Origin: a virus
Direction: 5' to 3' (one strand)
DNA: 23,732 bases
Virus record (IMG/VR): IMGVR_UViG_3300006108_000063
Location: 1 to 23,732 of that record
Shown here one piece after another: positions 14,496 to 22,225 of this stretch (its first letter is position 1; the number at the start of each line of letters is the position of its first letter). The translations under genes and the position numbers were made by a program. The notes beneath the pieces were generated by a model. That model saw only the letters and a list, made by a program, of their open reading frames with translations. It ran no database searches and was not told where the DNA came from.

Positions 14496-15086
14496 TTATG
14501 CAAAACCGGCAAGGGCAGTACCATATCCCTGACCCGTAATAGTTTGAAGCGCGTGGTCAAATCTTATAGAAAGACTAATGGTAACAGCTTCACCATTTTC
14601 ATATGTAACCTGACCATAATCTGCTGATTTAATAAAACACCCAGACAATGCCCATTGCTCTACAACTCCTTCATTACCATCTAGCATCTGAAGAATAGTA
14701 CCAAACTTGTAATCAGATCCGGTCGCGGCAGAAGCAAGCCACTGTCCTGTTAAATCTGCTCCTATAAGGCGCTGTTGTGTTTCGAGCTGACCCTGGATAG
14801 CACTTGAAGCAAGACCAGTAAGATCATCTTCTACTGTGATTTTAATAGGTTCCCATTCATATTTTCCAGCGATGTATGCAACGCTGTTATATCTGTGAAT
14901 AGGTATTTCCGAAAATGAAATATTAGGTCTATCTACTTCAACAGCTTGCCGCGTTATATCCCGAGAAGAAACAGCGGGAACAAGTGAGGCAAGCTTTGTA
15001 AATGTAACTTGCCATCTATTTTTTTGTTTTGGCTGCAAAATACCAAATCCTGCAGCAGGTACACCCATCTGAGATAGAGTAGCCAT
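14496..15086 (-). CDS. gp19: Tail tube protein (gp19-like)
   Basis: The 196-residue protein starts at ATG 15086 with AAGGAGA upstream. It has the T4 gp19 tube plan: NRWQVTFTKL, a segment rich in beta strands around VDRPNISFSEIPIHRYN, YIAGKYEWEPIKITVEDD, a central helix near AIQGQLETQQRL and a C-terminal strand pair ending VTISLSIRFDHA. Tube monomers stack as hexamers inside the sheath to carry DNA. Gene order (sheath, one small gene, tube) supports the call. The gene is visibly more A+T-rich than its neighbours, with many AAA, ATA and TTT codons, which suggests a different history or selection for high expression. Confidence 0.88.
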   Translation of the reverse strand: MATLSQMGVPAAGFGILQPKQKNRWQVTFTKLASLVPAVSSRDITRQAVEVDRPNISFSEIPIHRYNSVAYIAGKYEWEPIKITVEDDLTGLASSAIQGQLETQQRLIGADLTGQWLASAATGSDYKFGTILQMLDGNEGVVEQWALSGCFIKSADYGQVTYENGEAVTISLSIRFDHALQTITGQGYGTALAGFA

Positions 15087-15133
15087 TGTGTCTCCTTAAC
15101 GTTCAATGTGGTGTAGATCACCTTTTAACGATC

Positions 15134-15141
15134 TATTTATG
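15134..15141 (-). promoter_or_regulatory. Late-promoter-like box CATAAATA upstream of the tail tube gene
   Basis: CATAAATA on the minus strand, 48 bases before ATG 15086 and after the stop of the Dps-like gene. It would allow separate strong expression of the tube protein, which is needed in many copies. Confidence 0.6.
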
Positions 15142-15179
15142 CCCGTAACCTGTTTTATAGGCACCGGTCACCGGGGTCG

Positions 15180-15542
15180 TTAGGCTAGGTTCTCTAACTT
15201 ATATTTTGCTCTGTATACCAGCGCGAGGATTTCCTCCCACTGGTTAATGATGTAGCTGTCTGCTGGATTGAGTTGGCTATGAACCTTCTCAGCCCAGTCT
15301 GCTACGCTTCGGATGAACGCAACCGCATCTGTCTGCGCGAAAACTGCAGGATTCTGGCAAGGCTGAATCGTCAGCGTGCCGTACTTGCCTGAATAGGTTT
15401 CTGCAAGACCATCAGCTAGGTCAACGATCTCTTCGTAAAAGTCACCAAGTGCAAGATGCTGAGAGAATGATCTTGTGCGAAGGTGAATCGCGTGAGCAAT
15501 GTCTCTAGCTGCAAACAGTTGAGCAATAATTTCGTTCATCAT
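15180..15542 (-). CDS. Small Dps/ferritin-like helical protein
   Basis: The 120-residue all-helical protein starts at ATG 15542 or 15539, between sheath and tube genes. The N-terminal half has the residues of a Dps ferroxidase centre at Dps spacing: His17, His29 (12 on), Asp44 (15 on) and Glu48 (4 on). E. coli Dps uses His51, His63, Asp67, Asp78 and Glu82. Only the equivalent of Asp67 is not conserved (Gly33/Asp34). I recall similar phage proteins grouped as a domain of unknown function (DUF5856). It is shorter than a Dps (about 165 residues), so it may be a half-bundle that dimerises. Whether it binds iron is unknown. It is probably not structural despite its position. Confidence 0.7.
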   Translation of the reverse strand: MMNEIIAQLFAARDIAHAIHLRTRSFSQHLALGDFYEEIVDLADGLAETYSGKYGTLTIQPCQNPAVFAQTDAVAFIRSVADWAEKVHSQLNPADSYIINQWEEILALVYRAKYKLENLA

Positions 15543-15563
15543 ATCATCCGATTACATAGGTTA

Positions 15564-15587
15564 GGAGAGGCCATTGCTGACCTCTCC
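15564..15587 (-). other. Stem-loop after the tail sheath gene
   Basis: A perfect 7-bp stem, GGAGAGG with CCTCTCC (15581-15587 with 15564-15570), around a 10-base loop in the 53-base gap after the sheath stop. No T-run follows, so it may protect or attenuate the sheath message rather than terminate it. Confidence 0.4.
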
Positions 15588-15595
15588 ATCACCCA

Positions 15596-17443
15596 TTAGG
15601 GAAGCGTAGCACCCGTCGAAAGAACGCGGATTGGGATGTAGATAAATTCCGCCGCCTTAACTGGCTTCAGAGCCACATCCATGTACATCTCATTGTTGTC
15701 GATGACGTCAGGAGTGTTGTTTGACGTATCGCAAAGAGTTACGAAGTCATAAAGACCGCGCTTAGCCATAATGTCGTTCAGGAAACCGTCCGCTGCAGCC
15801 TTGAGGTTGTCGCGGGTGATCTTGTCGTTTGGTTCGAAGACGAATGGGAATGCACCCTTGCGCAGTTGGCGCTTGATGTACATGACCAGACGAACCACGT
15901 TGACGCGGTCCAGAGCAGAAGCTGCACCGGCAGAAGTCTTCTGACCCCATACGATGAGACCTTGACCTGGGAAGAACACGATTGGGTTGATGTTGTTGTA
16001 GGACTGGTAAAGGTTGTCGCGTTGACCTTGGTTCAGGTTGACCTGATTGAAGGTGGTTGCGGTACCAAGAGTACCAGATACATAACCAACAGACGAAACG
16101 CCCGTGACAGAACCGCGGGAGACACCAGCTGGAGCGAACCAAACGTAGGATTGGTTGTCCGAGAATGCATAGGTGCGGAGTGCGATGCCTGATGGAGCAA
16201 TAACAACCGTCGTACCGTCGAGGTTAGCTGCTTGACCCCATGGGTAGTAGTAACCAACGTTGGTGTTCGAAGCGCGGCCAGTAGTAGTGGACCAAGCTGC
16301 AACTTGTTCTGCAGTAAGGTTAACTGGAGTGTCGGCGATTACGAATGCTTCGTCGTTGATTTCGTCAGACAGAGCAAGCAGATCGGTTACAACTTCTGGA
16401 TAACCAGGGCAGACGATCAGGTTGTACTCGTAGATTTCCGAACGTACTTCAGTGTTGCCATTGATCTGAGCAGCCAGAGCGGTGGTGATCGAAACACGCT
16501 TTGCAGCGTCGTTTGCACCGAGTGGGTTGAACAGATTTACCTGCGACAGAGACAGCTGGAACTCATCGCCAGAAACGAATGGAGTCGAACCAGCGTGAAC
16601 GATGAAGCTGATGTGGCTGCCAACGTCTTGGAAGGTAGAACCAACGGTGCCAGTACCGAGAGGACCAGACACAGAACCAGAAACCGCAAACGAAGTTGCG
16701 CTCGTGAACGTAACCGACAGGATTTCTGCGATTGCGCTGGTCAGTGGGGTAATTTCGGTCATCGTGCCATTGCCCGTACCAACGTAGCTGGTTGGAGCAT
16801 AGACGAGATCAAACTGGAAGTAGTCACCCGAAGAGAATGGGGTGAGGCCGGCGGTTACGGTGAAGTTAACCTTCGTAGAAGTGAATGCTACGCCAACAGT
16901 ACCAACGCCGATGATGCCAGACAGAGAACCTTGAACGGTAAAGTCCGTCGCAGAGGTCATGATGACATCGACAGTCTCAGGCTTTACGAATGCAGATGTT
17001 GCCGTGATGCTTGAGATCGTACCATTGCCAACACCAACTCTAGTCGCAGTAGTAGCGACTGGGGTGCCGATGCCGATGAACGATTCAGCTGCGTCCGTAA
17101 GGTCGATATTTGCGCGAACGACATAGGCAAGGTTGCCAATGCCGAGGAATTGGTTCAGTGCGAACAGGCCATACTCGTTACGAGCGTCACCGTTGAACTG
17201 GTTGCCAGAAGAATCGCTCCAGAAGTAAGGTACGCCGTAGAGCTGGGTGCTCTGACCGATCGAAGTAACGGTACGAACAACACCACTTTCGGTGGTACCA
17301 GCAGCCGACGTTACGCCGTCTGGTTGGGTCTTGTTAGCACGAGTCGCTACGAACAGCAGCGGAACTGTAGGTGCGCTGGCTGGGATGTAAAACGACTCGT
17401 TGATAACGGTGACGCTTACACCAGGGCTGACTAGGGTTGCCAT
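15596..17443 (-). CDS. gp18: Tail sheath protein (gp18-like)
   Basis: The 615-residue protein starts at ATG 17443 with AAGGAGA upstream. It begins LVSPGVSVTVINES, the usual sheath N-terminus. It ends with the conserved sheath domain: DRVNVVRLVMYIKRQLRK, FEPNDKITRDNL, DVALKPVKAAEFIYIPIRV. The C-terminal domain forms the contractile handshake around the tube. T4 gp18 has 659 residues, so the length is normal. Residues 136-214 and 220-298 are two copies of a beta module (GNGT..., TSAT-F-V-G, GTVG, TPF-GD-FQ) inserted in the part that faces outward in other sheaths. The same module occurs in the 637-residue neck protein. A late-promoter box lies about 73 bases upstream. Confidence 0.95.
   Translation of the reverse strand: MATLVSPGVSVTVINESFYIPASAPTVPLLFVATRANKTQPDGVTSAAGTTESGVVRTVTSIGQSTQLYGVPYFWSDSSGNQFNGDARNEYGLFALNQFLGIGNLAYVVRANIDLTDAAESFIGIGTPVATTATRVGVGNGTISSITATSAFVKPETVDVIMTSATDFTVQGSLSGIIGVGTVGVAFTSTKVNFTVTAGLTPFSSGDYFQFDLVYAPTSYVGTGNGTMTEITPLTSAIAEILSVTFTSATSFAVSGSVSGPLGTGTVGSTFQDVGSHISFIVHAGSTPFVSGDEFQLSLSQVNLFNPLGANDAAKRVSITTALAAQINGNTEVRSEIYEYNLIVCPGYPEVVTDLLALSDEINDEAFVIADTPVNLTAEQVAAWSTTTGRASNTNVGYYYPWGQAANLDGTTVVIAPSGIALRTYAFSDNQSYVWFAPAGVSRGSVTGVSSVGYVSGTLGTATTFNQVNLNQGQRDNLYQSYNNINPIVFFPGQGLIVWGQKTSAGAASALDRVNVVRLVMYIKRQLRKGAFPFVFEPNDKITRDNLKAAADGFLNDIMAKRGLYDFVTLCDTSNNTPDVIDNNEMYMDVALKPVKAAEFIYIPIRVLSTGATLP
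16550..16786 (-). repeat. Sheath surface module, copy 2
   Basis: Residues about 220-298 of the sheath: VGTGNGTMTEI, TFTSATSFAVSG, GPLGTGTVGSTF, STPFVSGDEFQL. It aligns with the preceding 79 residues. Confidence 0.75.
16802..17038 (-). repeat. Sheath surface module, copy 1
   Basis: Residues about 136-214 of the sheath: VGVGNGTISSI, MTSATDFTVQG, GIIGVGTVGVAF, LTPFSSGDYFQF. It lies directly before copy 2 with a linker of about 5 residues. Confidence 0.75.
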
Positions 17444-17515
17444 CTATGTGTCTCCTTGAATGTCTTTCTAATAGCTTATCAGCTTCACGCTGGGCACTGA
17501 TGTTTTAGACAAAGA

Positions 17516-17523
17516 TATTTATG
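17516..17523 (-). promoter_or_regulatory. Late-promoter-like box CATAAATA upstream of the sheath gene
   Basis: CATAAATA on the minus strand in the 110-base gap between the gp15 stop and the sheath start, about 73 bases before ATG 17443. Confidence 0.6.
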
Positions 17524-17553
17524 CCTGGGTCAGGTTTCCGGTCCAGATCTAGC

Positions 17554-18303
17554 TTAACTTCCGTCGACTTCAATAGTGCCCCAGTCGTAGCCGGGGAGGA
17601 ATGGTGAGAGATTTCCATCGGCATCATACTCATCTGGCACGAAACCCGCAAGATCACCGATCCGGATGAAGATCTTTCTGACGATTTCATCTCGAACATC
17701 GAGTGGAATCGAAAGATAGATTGGCATATCGAACGTCAGAGTCCACATGATTACTCGACGATCGCCACCAGGTGGGTAGTTTTCTTCGTTGTTGATTGCT
17801 GTAAGCTCAACATTGGTAATCTTCGTCCAGTCAAACGCAGCATCCGTGGTCTGAATCTGCAGGAATGGATCGAACAGCACAAGCAGTTGCTCAAGAATCT
17901 GGTGCAACTGCTGAGTGTTTGAAGCATAGAGCGCGAGCTCTATCGTCATGACATACGGGATAGGCATGACACGGACGACGGTCTTCAAATCCTGTGGATA
18001 GACGCCGCCTTCTGGAAGGAAGACGCGGCGGTCTACGACGCCAATACCCTTACGGTTCGGCGCACGTGCCAGCCCTGTCATGAAGGCAGACATCATAGGA
18101 AGAGAGAATGGCTTGTTCTGAGTATTGCCAGCTTCCAGAGCCGCAACAACTCGGTCCTTACTTCCTACGCGAATAGGAACAGTCATGAACTCTGGTTCAT
18201 CGCACTCACCCTTGCCGGTTTCTACCTTGAGACCAGTGAAGATGTTGCAGAACTGAATGAGGTACTTTCTAAGCTGCCCTTCGTAGTAATAGAATGGGAT
18301 CAA
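17554..18303 (-). CDS. gp15: Tail sheath stabiliser / tail terminator (gp15-like)
   Basis: The 249-residue protein starts MIPFYYYEGQLRKYLIQF, matching the start of T4 gp15, which also has an aromatic run followed by an R-x-Y segment. It continues with VPIRVGSKDRVVA, MPIPYVMTIELALYASN, LEQLLVLFDPFLQIQ and RRVIMWTLTFDMPIYL, in the order seen in gp15 (middle strands, helix, IxWSLTFE-like strand). In T4 a gp15 hexamer caps the tail and joins it to the neck. The start codon is TTG, overlapping the previous stop, with AAGGA ten bases upstream, so it probably depends on translational coupling. The protein is close to the T4 length (272). Confidence 0.88.
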   Translation of the reverse strand: MIPFYYYEGQLRKYLIQFCNIFTGLKVETGKGECDEPEFMTVPIRVGSKDRVVAALEAGNTQNKPFSLPMMSAFMTGLARAPNRKGIGVVDRRVFLPEGGVYPQDLKTVVRVMPIPYVMTIELALYASNTQQLHQILEQLLVLFDPFLQIQTTDAAFDWTKITNVELTAINNEENYPPGGDRRVIMWTLTFDMPIYLSIPLDVRDEIVRKIFIRIGDLAGFVPDEYDADGNLSPFLPGYDWGTIEVDGS

Positions 18304-19418
18304 AGCGCGAAGTCCTTCTTAAACTTGAGTCTAGAGATGTGATCGTGACCATAGTATTGATCCACATCGTCAGACTGAGCTGTGGATTTACGCAGCAGCT
18401 TCTTGAAGAACCCAATCTCTGCAGAGTTGAGCGAAGTATTCTGGCTCTTGGCTGCTGCCATAGCTTTATTTATCAGGACGAACAGAGGCGTTCTTGCATG
18501 ACCATGCTCGGCGTCTGCTTCATAGTGCTTCCATGCCGCAAGAACTTCTGCGTCGTACTTGTATAGACGGTAGAGATCGCTAGGCAGATTCTTTTCATTC
18601 TTGGTTACAGCAGTGTTCGTTGCTCCCGAGAAGATGTCGCCCAGGCGATGCAGATACTCGGCTCGTTCACTTGCTGGATCACAAGCAAGCTCTACTGCGC
18701 GGGCAAGCTTATACGCCTTCTTGGTAAGAGCATCCATGTTGTGCTCGTAACCGGCACCACCACCGACTCTAAACTCGATGACATCGTCATCCATGTTTCC
18801 AAAGTTGGTGTAACCATCTGCTCTCTTACCAAGATAGGCAGTTGCCGCCTTGTTAAGGTCTTCAGCGCCAGAGAGCTTGCCAGAAGTCTTGACCTTCTGA
18901 AGCATGATTTCTACAGCTGAAGGAGTGTATGACTTGGTTTGATGAGCGAATGCATGCTCAGCACCTGGAGCATCAAGGAACACGACGAGCTTTACTGGGT
19001 CAAGCTTGTCCTTGATTCCCTTTGTCTCAATCGCTACTCGAACGCTGTCGGCATCCGTAGTCTTGGCTTCATTTTCATCCATCCACGCTGCAACCTTTCC
19101 GGCTGCTCTCATGGCAACATCAGGGTGCATGAGTGGGGAGATGATTTCAATGCCGTGATAGCCCTTTGGGTCTGCGTTGTCAGATGGTTGAATGAGCCAC
19201 TTGGATTTGCTTCTAGCACCTGAAGACATCTTTACAGAGACATCCTCACCTAGAGCGCGCGCAAGAGACAGCGCAGCGAAGTCTGCAGCGGTCTTGAACG
19301 TGTCACTAGCCTTCTCATCGGGAAGATTGGTCTTCACGACTGGAACTGAAAGCTCGAAGTCTAGGCCAAGCTTTACAGCTGGGGCCACTGCTTCTGCAAG
19401 GAACTCTTTGAATCTCAT
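18300..19418 (-). CDS. Amidoligase-like protein with capsid-targeting leader
   Basis: The 372-residue protein starts at ATG 19418, overlapping the mini-gene stop (ATGA). The leader MRFKEFLAE before AVAP is the best gp21-type capsid-targeting sequence in the window. The body resembles glutamine-synthetase-fold amidoligases: LGLDFELSVPV near the start (metal-binding Glu region), KWLIQPSDNADPKGYHGIEI then ISPLM, and a later VIEFRVGGGAGYEHN. That order (G-x-E/D-x-E, W-x-x-x-D, G-x-E-x-x-SP, EFR) is what I know of the putative amidoligase family. It is a motif match only. Such enzymes form amide bonds between amines and carboxylates. It sits between neck and tail-terminator genes, an odd place for a head-internal enzyme. 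Confidence 0.7.
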   Translation of the reverse strand: MRFKEFLAEAVAPAVKLGLDFELSVPVVKTNLPDEKASDTFKTAADFAALSLARALGEDVSVKMSSGARSKSKWLIQPSDNADPKGYHGIEIISPLMHPDVAMRAAGKVAAWMDENEAKTTDADSVRVAIETKGIKDKLDPVKLVVFLDAPGAEHAFAHQTKSYTPSAVEIMLQKVKTSGKLSGAEDLNKAATAYLGKRADGYTNFGNMDDDVIEFRVGGGAGYEHNMDALTKKAYKLARAVELACDPASERAEYLHRLGDIFSGATNTAVTKNEKNLPSDLYRLYKYDAEVLAAWKHYEADAEHGHARTPLFVLINKAMAAAKSQNTSLNSAEIGFFKKLLRKSTAQSDDVDQYYGHDHISRLKFKKDFAL

Positions 19419-19582
19419 TCGTAATACTTACCGTTTGAAATACCATCAAGCGAGCCAGTGCTGTTGCTTGCATGGATCTGTTTGCTAGGAGTCATCGCGC
19501 GATACTTCTTGGCACGAATCTTTTCCTTGACCTTTTCAATAGACGTCGCGTCTACTTCTGCCAAAAAGTCCTTGAATGTCAT
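19415..19582 (-). CDS. 55-residue mini-protein with capsid-targeting-like leader
   Basis: ATG 19582 overlaps the stop of the 637-residue gene by 4 bases, and its TGA overlaps the ATG of the amidoligase-like gene by 3 bases within ATGA. The small frame is therefore locked into a coupled chain, a strong sign that it is translated. It begins MTFKDFLAEVDATS, nearly the same as the neighbouring MRFKEFLAEAVAP leader, and continues with a basic helix (EKVKEKIRAKKYR) and a Ser/Gly-rich tail ending GKYYE. It could be a small internal protein injected with DNA, similar in kind to the T4 internal proteins IPI-IPIII. Function unknown. Confidence 0.75.
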   Translation of the reverse strand: MTFKDFLAEVDATSIEKVKEKIRAKKYRAMTPSKQIHASNSTGSLDGISNGKYYE

Positions 19583-21492
19583 GTCAGTTTCTTTCCCAGT
19601 GGTTGGTTATTGGCAGACTGCATGATGCTCTGAACAGATGGCTTGAACGAGCTGTACTTGGCTCGTCTGTCTGTTTCGAGGTAGATCCATCTGTTCTTTA
19701 CCGCGGAATAACGGTAGAGGCGAGGTGGGATTGCAGTCTCCGGTGGATAGTACAGGCGGAAGTATTCACCGTCAGTAAGACCAGCAACTGGTGGAAGCTG
19801 GAAGCCTTCACCGTATGGCTGATCATCCGGCGGAAGGGCCGACTCAATGTAGAGGTTGGCGCGCTGTTCTGGATTTGGAACTGCAACCGCTGGTGGCTGG
19901 CCCTTTGGATTGGCGGGCGGTGCTGCTCGTGGCAGGGGGATGCCTGCGACCGAACGAATGTCATCCGATCCAGTTTTTGGTACCTCATCAAACGCGTTCT
20001 TGTTGATTTCTTCTGTCGCGGTGAGAGGGTACGTGTTTAGCTGTTCGCCGATACCATCCGTTAGAATAGCATCTGGGATAAGATACTTCTGAGTGTCCAG
20101 CGTTCCAAAGATGTCGCGAGTCTCTTGGGAAGGAAGAGCCTGCTGAGCATTGAAGCGATAGACTGTTGGGTTGTAAGCTGGGCCGTATCCAGATGCCGCC
20201 CATGCTGTGTCCGTAACTTCAAGGAACTTGCGGATTGGCATGAGGTTCTGGTCATACTGAAGTTCTGGGATAACTTCAATGATGTCGCCAGTTACAATAG
20301 GGCGTCCCAAAGTTTGGACCATCGCTGCGAAAGAAACAGTGAAGACATACTGGTCAAGCATGCTCAGACCGAAACGTGATAGGTCAGAGACGTTGTCACC
20401 TGGAGTGTATTGGCACTTGATGAGCAGCGGTTCTTTGGCGTAGTCACGATCTCTGTTCTCGTTGAAGAACAGATCCTGAATGTTGTTGATGTCTGTAGGT
20501 GGGCTATCAAGAACGTCCAGCGCCAGCACTTCCCAGCTGTTAGCACCCGTAAAGAGAGTTGGCGTAACTCGGATTGCCTTGACCTTGGTGACGGTCTTTA
20601 GGTTGAGAATCTGTGGAGCGTTGGTTTGGATCAGGTTGAACATTGCAACTCTGTTCCAGTTGTAAACGACCACAACCGAGAACATGTCTCCACCAACGAA
20701 TGGGATCATTCCATCGGAGATGGTGAAGTTCAGGAACGTGCTGTAGAATGGAACGCCGACCGTTGCGGTACCAAGACCAATGACGGTGTTGTCTGGGAGA
20801 GTTGCATAGCAGTTAAAAGTCGTTGCGGTAATGGCAACAGCAGTCACGACGCCTTGAGTAGCATCAGAGCCAGTGCCATTTACAGTCAGAAGACCCGTGC
20901 CAGTTCCCGTGAAGTTTGTTGCTCCAACGGAAACATCACCAGTCGTAAGCTCTACTCGGACCTGTTGTGCCCAATACCCAGGGACGTTAGACTGCGTAAT
21001 GGAGATTGCACCAACATCAGTCCACTTCTGGGCTTGTGGCTCGTACTCAGAAGTACCACCAACTGACAACACCTTGATGCCAAAGTCTACGCCAACGTAG
21101 ACATTTGACGTGGTGACGTTGGCTCCAGACGCAAGTGATCTCCAGCTAGTCGTGTTAATGCCAGACGCTGGATAGCCCGGATAAGGAGCAGACGTGATGA
21201 TGCGACCCTCTGAAAGGATCGATCCTACGCCTTGGTCATGGATGCCCAGAAGCTTGAAGACATTCATGGGAGCCCCAGAGATGTTTAGCGTCTCGGCTAC
21301 ATACGTCTGTTGGTTAAGCTGTTCGTTTGTACCACAGGTGTCTGGGTTCAACCCAGTGATAGCCCAGTCACCAATCGGTAGAGTTGGTGGAACGTATGGC
21401 TTCAGCGCAGGGTTATTCGTCCCAATCTGAGCTGGGGTACCGTTAGGATTGTTGAGGCTGCCGCCTCCGTTTTCGCACGGCAAGGTTGGCAT
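19579..21492 (-). CDS. Probable neck protein (gp14-like) with extra beta domains
   Basis: The 637-residue protein starts at ATG 21492, sharing one base with the stop of the homing endonuclease (TAATG). Residues about 75-320 resemble a discoidin-like beta sandwich (ending VKAIRVTPTLF, then SWEVLALDVLD), with the sheath-type surface module inserted at about 195-277. The C-terminal part (about 340-500) reads GRPIVTGDIIEVIPEL, MPIRKFLEVTD and NPTVYRFNAQQALPS, which resembles the G-D-x-I segment of T4 gp14 and similar neck proteins. A Pro-rich tail follows. Position between gp13-like and gp15 genes is that of gp14. T4 gp14 has only 256 residues, so this would be an expanded version. It could be another neck or head-tail surface protein. 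Confidence 0.6.
   Translation of the reverse strand: MPTLPCENGGGSLNNPNGTPAQIGTNNPALKPYVPPTLPIGDWAITGLNPDTCGTNEQLNQQTYVAETLNISGAPMNVFKLLGIHDQGVGSILSEGRIITSAPYPGYPASGINTTSWRSLASGANVTTSNVYVGVDFGIKVLSVGGTSEYEPQAQKWTDVGAISITQSNVPGYWAQQVRVELTTGDVSVGATNFTGTGTGLLTVNGTGSDATQGVVTAVAITATTFNCYATLPDNTVIGLGTATVGVPFYSTFLNFTISDGMIPFVGGDMFSVVVVYNWNRVAMFNLIQTNAPQILNLKTVTKVKAIRVTPTLFTGANSWEVLALDVLDSPPTDINNIQDLFFNENRDRDYAKEPLLIKCQYTPGDNVSDLSRFGLSMLDQYVFTVSFAAMVQTLGRPIVTGDIIEVIPELQYDQNLMPIRKFLEVTDTAWAASGYGPAYNPTVYRFNAQQALPSQETRDIFGTLDTQKYLIPDAILTDGIGEQLNTYPLTATEEINKNAFDEVPKTGSDDIRSVAGIPLPRAAPPANPKGQPPAVAVPNPEQRANLYIESALPPDDQPYGEGFQLPPVAGLTDGEYFRLYYPPETAIPPRLYRYSAVKNRWIYLETDRRAKYSSFKPSVQSIMQSANNQPLGKKLT
20662..20910 (-). 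repeat. Sheath-type surface module inserted in the 637-residue protein
   Basis: Residues about 195-277: TGTGTGLLTVNG, TAVAITATTFNCYA, IGLGTATVGVPF, MIPFVGGDMFSV. It shares the GTG, T-AT-F, GTATVG and PF-GGD-F pattern with the two sheath modules. Confidence 0.65.
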
Positions 21493-22202
21493 TATGCTTT
21501 TCTCAATATTCTAAAACCATCTGAGTATTTACCATTAACGACGGTTTTATAGAGCTTTGAGATGCTCGTTCCGTTTTCAATTGCAAACTTCTTTATGTTC
21601 GTAACCGTAATTTTTCCCGATGGCGTTTCAACTATCCAAGATTGGGACTTTGCTCTTGAACGGTTTGCATGTTCTTCTGCTCGCTTTTCTGGAGTAACAG
21701 TTGCAAGATATGCGGCTTGGGCTTCTCTCATCTTTTGCCGGGTTTCTTCAGTACGCTTTTTCCCGGTATTCTTTGCGACCCTATTAGCAATTGTTTCTGC
21801 AGATTGTTTTTGTTTCTTGTAGCCGCTTTCCTTCAGATTAGCCCACATCTTTTTCAGTGATGCAGACATCTTTGCTTTGGTTTCTTCCGTAAGAGCTTTA
21901 CCCGGTTGATTTCCTGTTCCTCCGGTCCTAATGTTCATGCACATAGGGTTTTTACGATGTTCATCTGTGATGATCTGTTCCTCACGAAGAGAAAGAGATT
22001 TTCTGTCTGGTAAAAACTCAAGCACCTCATAGACATGATTTTCTTTTCCGTACTTTTTTACCGACCGTGACAGAATAGAACCACTCCCAAGATAACCATC
22101 ATTTATGTTATCAGTAGAGTGCATGCCTAAGTAATACTTTCCAGTTACGGTGCACGTTGTCTTGTATATGACGTGGTACTTTCTTTGTTCTGCTCTGTTC
22201 AT
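21492..22202 (-). CDS. Free-standing GIY-YIG homing endonuclease
   Basis: The 236-residue protein starts at ATG 22202 with AGGAG upstream and a perfect TATAAATA box 24 bases before it. The GIY-YIG domain covers about residues 8-100: YHVIYKTT, then YYLGMHS, SRSVKKYGKENH, LREEQIITDE with the metal-binding Glu, and MNIRTGGTGN. Two NUMOD3-type DNA-binding motifs follow (LTEETKAKMSASLKKMW and RTEETRQKMREAQ), then a C-terminal helix-turn-helix part like other phage Seg/Mob enzymes. It cuts DNA to copy itself between related phages. It lies between gp13-like and gp14-like genes, ends in TAATG overlapping the downstream gene, and is more A+T-rich than both. It is a mobile gene. Confidence 0.93.
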   Translation of the reverse strand: MNRAEQRKYHVIYKTTCTVTGKYYLGMHSTDNINDGYLGSGSILSRSVKKYGKENHVYEVLEFLPDRKSLSLREEQIITDEHRKNPMCMNIRTGGTGNQPGKALTEETKAKMSASLKKMWANLKESGYKKQKQSAETIANRVAKNTGKKRTEETRQKMREAQAAYLATVTPEKRAEEHANRSRAKSQSWIVETPSGKITVTNIKKFAIENGTSISKLYKTVVNGKYSDGFRILRKA

Positions 22203-22225
22203 GATGGCTCCTATAAGTTCTGAAG

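Noticed and set aside
15152-15159. TATAAAAC upstream of the tail tube gene
   Set aside because: It differs from the late consensus at the end and lies next to a better CATAAATA box.
15564-15587. Hairpin after the sheath as a terminator
   Set aside because: No T-run follows the stem, so it is listed only as a stem-loop.
16232-17014. A 260-codon plus-strand frame opposite the sheath gene
   Set aside because: The sheath assignment on the minus strand is certain; this frame is Arg/Cys/Asn-rich and has no domain pattern.
18467-18474. GATAAATA on the minus strand inside the amidoligase-like gene
   Set aside because: It is within coding sequence, 164 bases from the next start codon, with no matching gap; probably chance.
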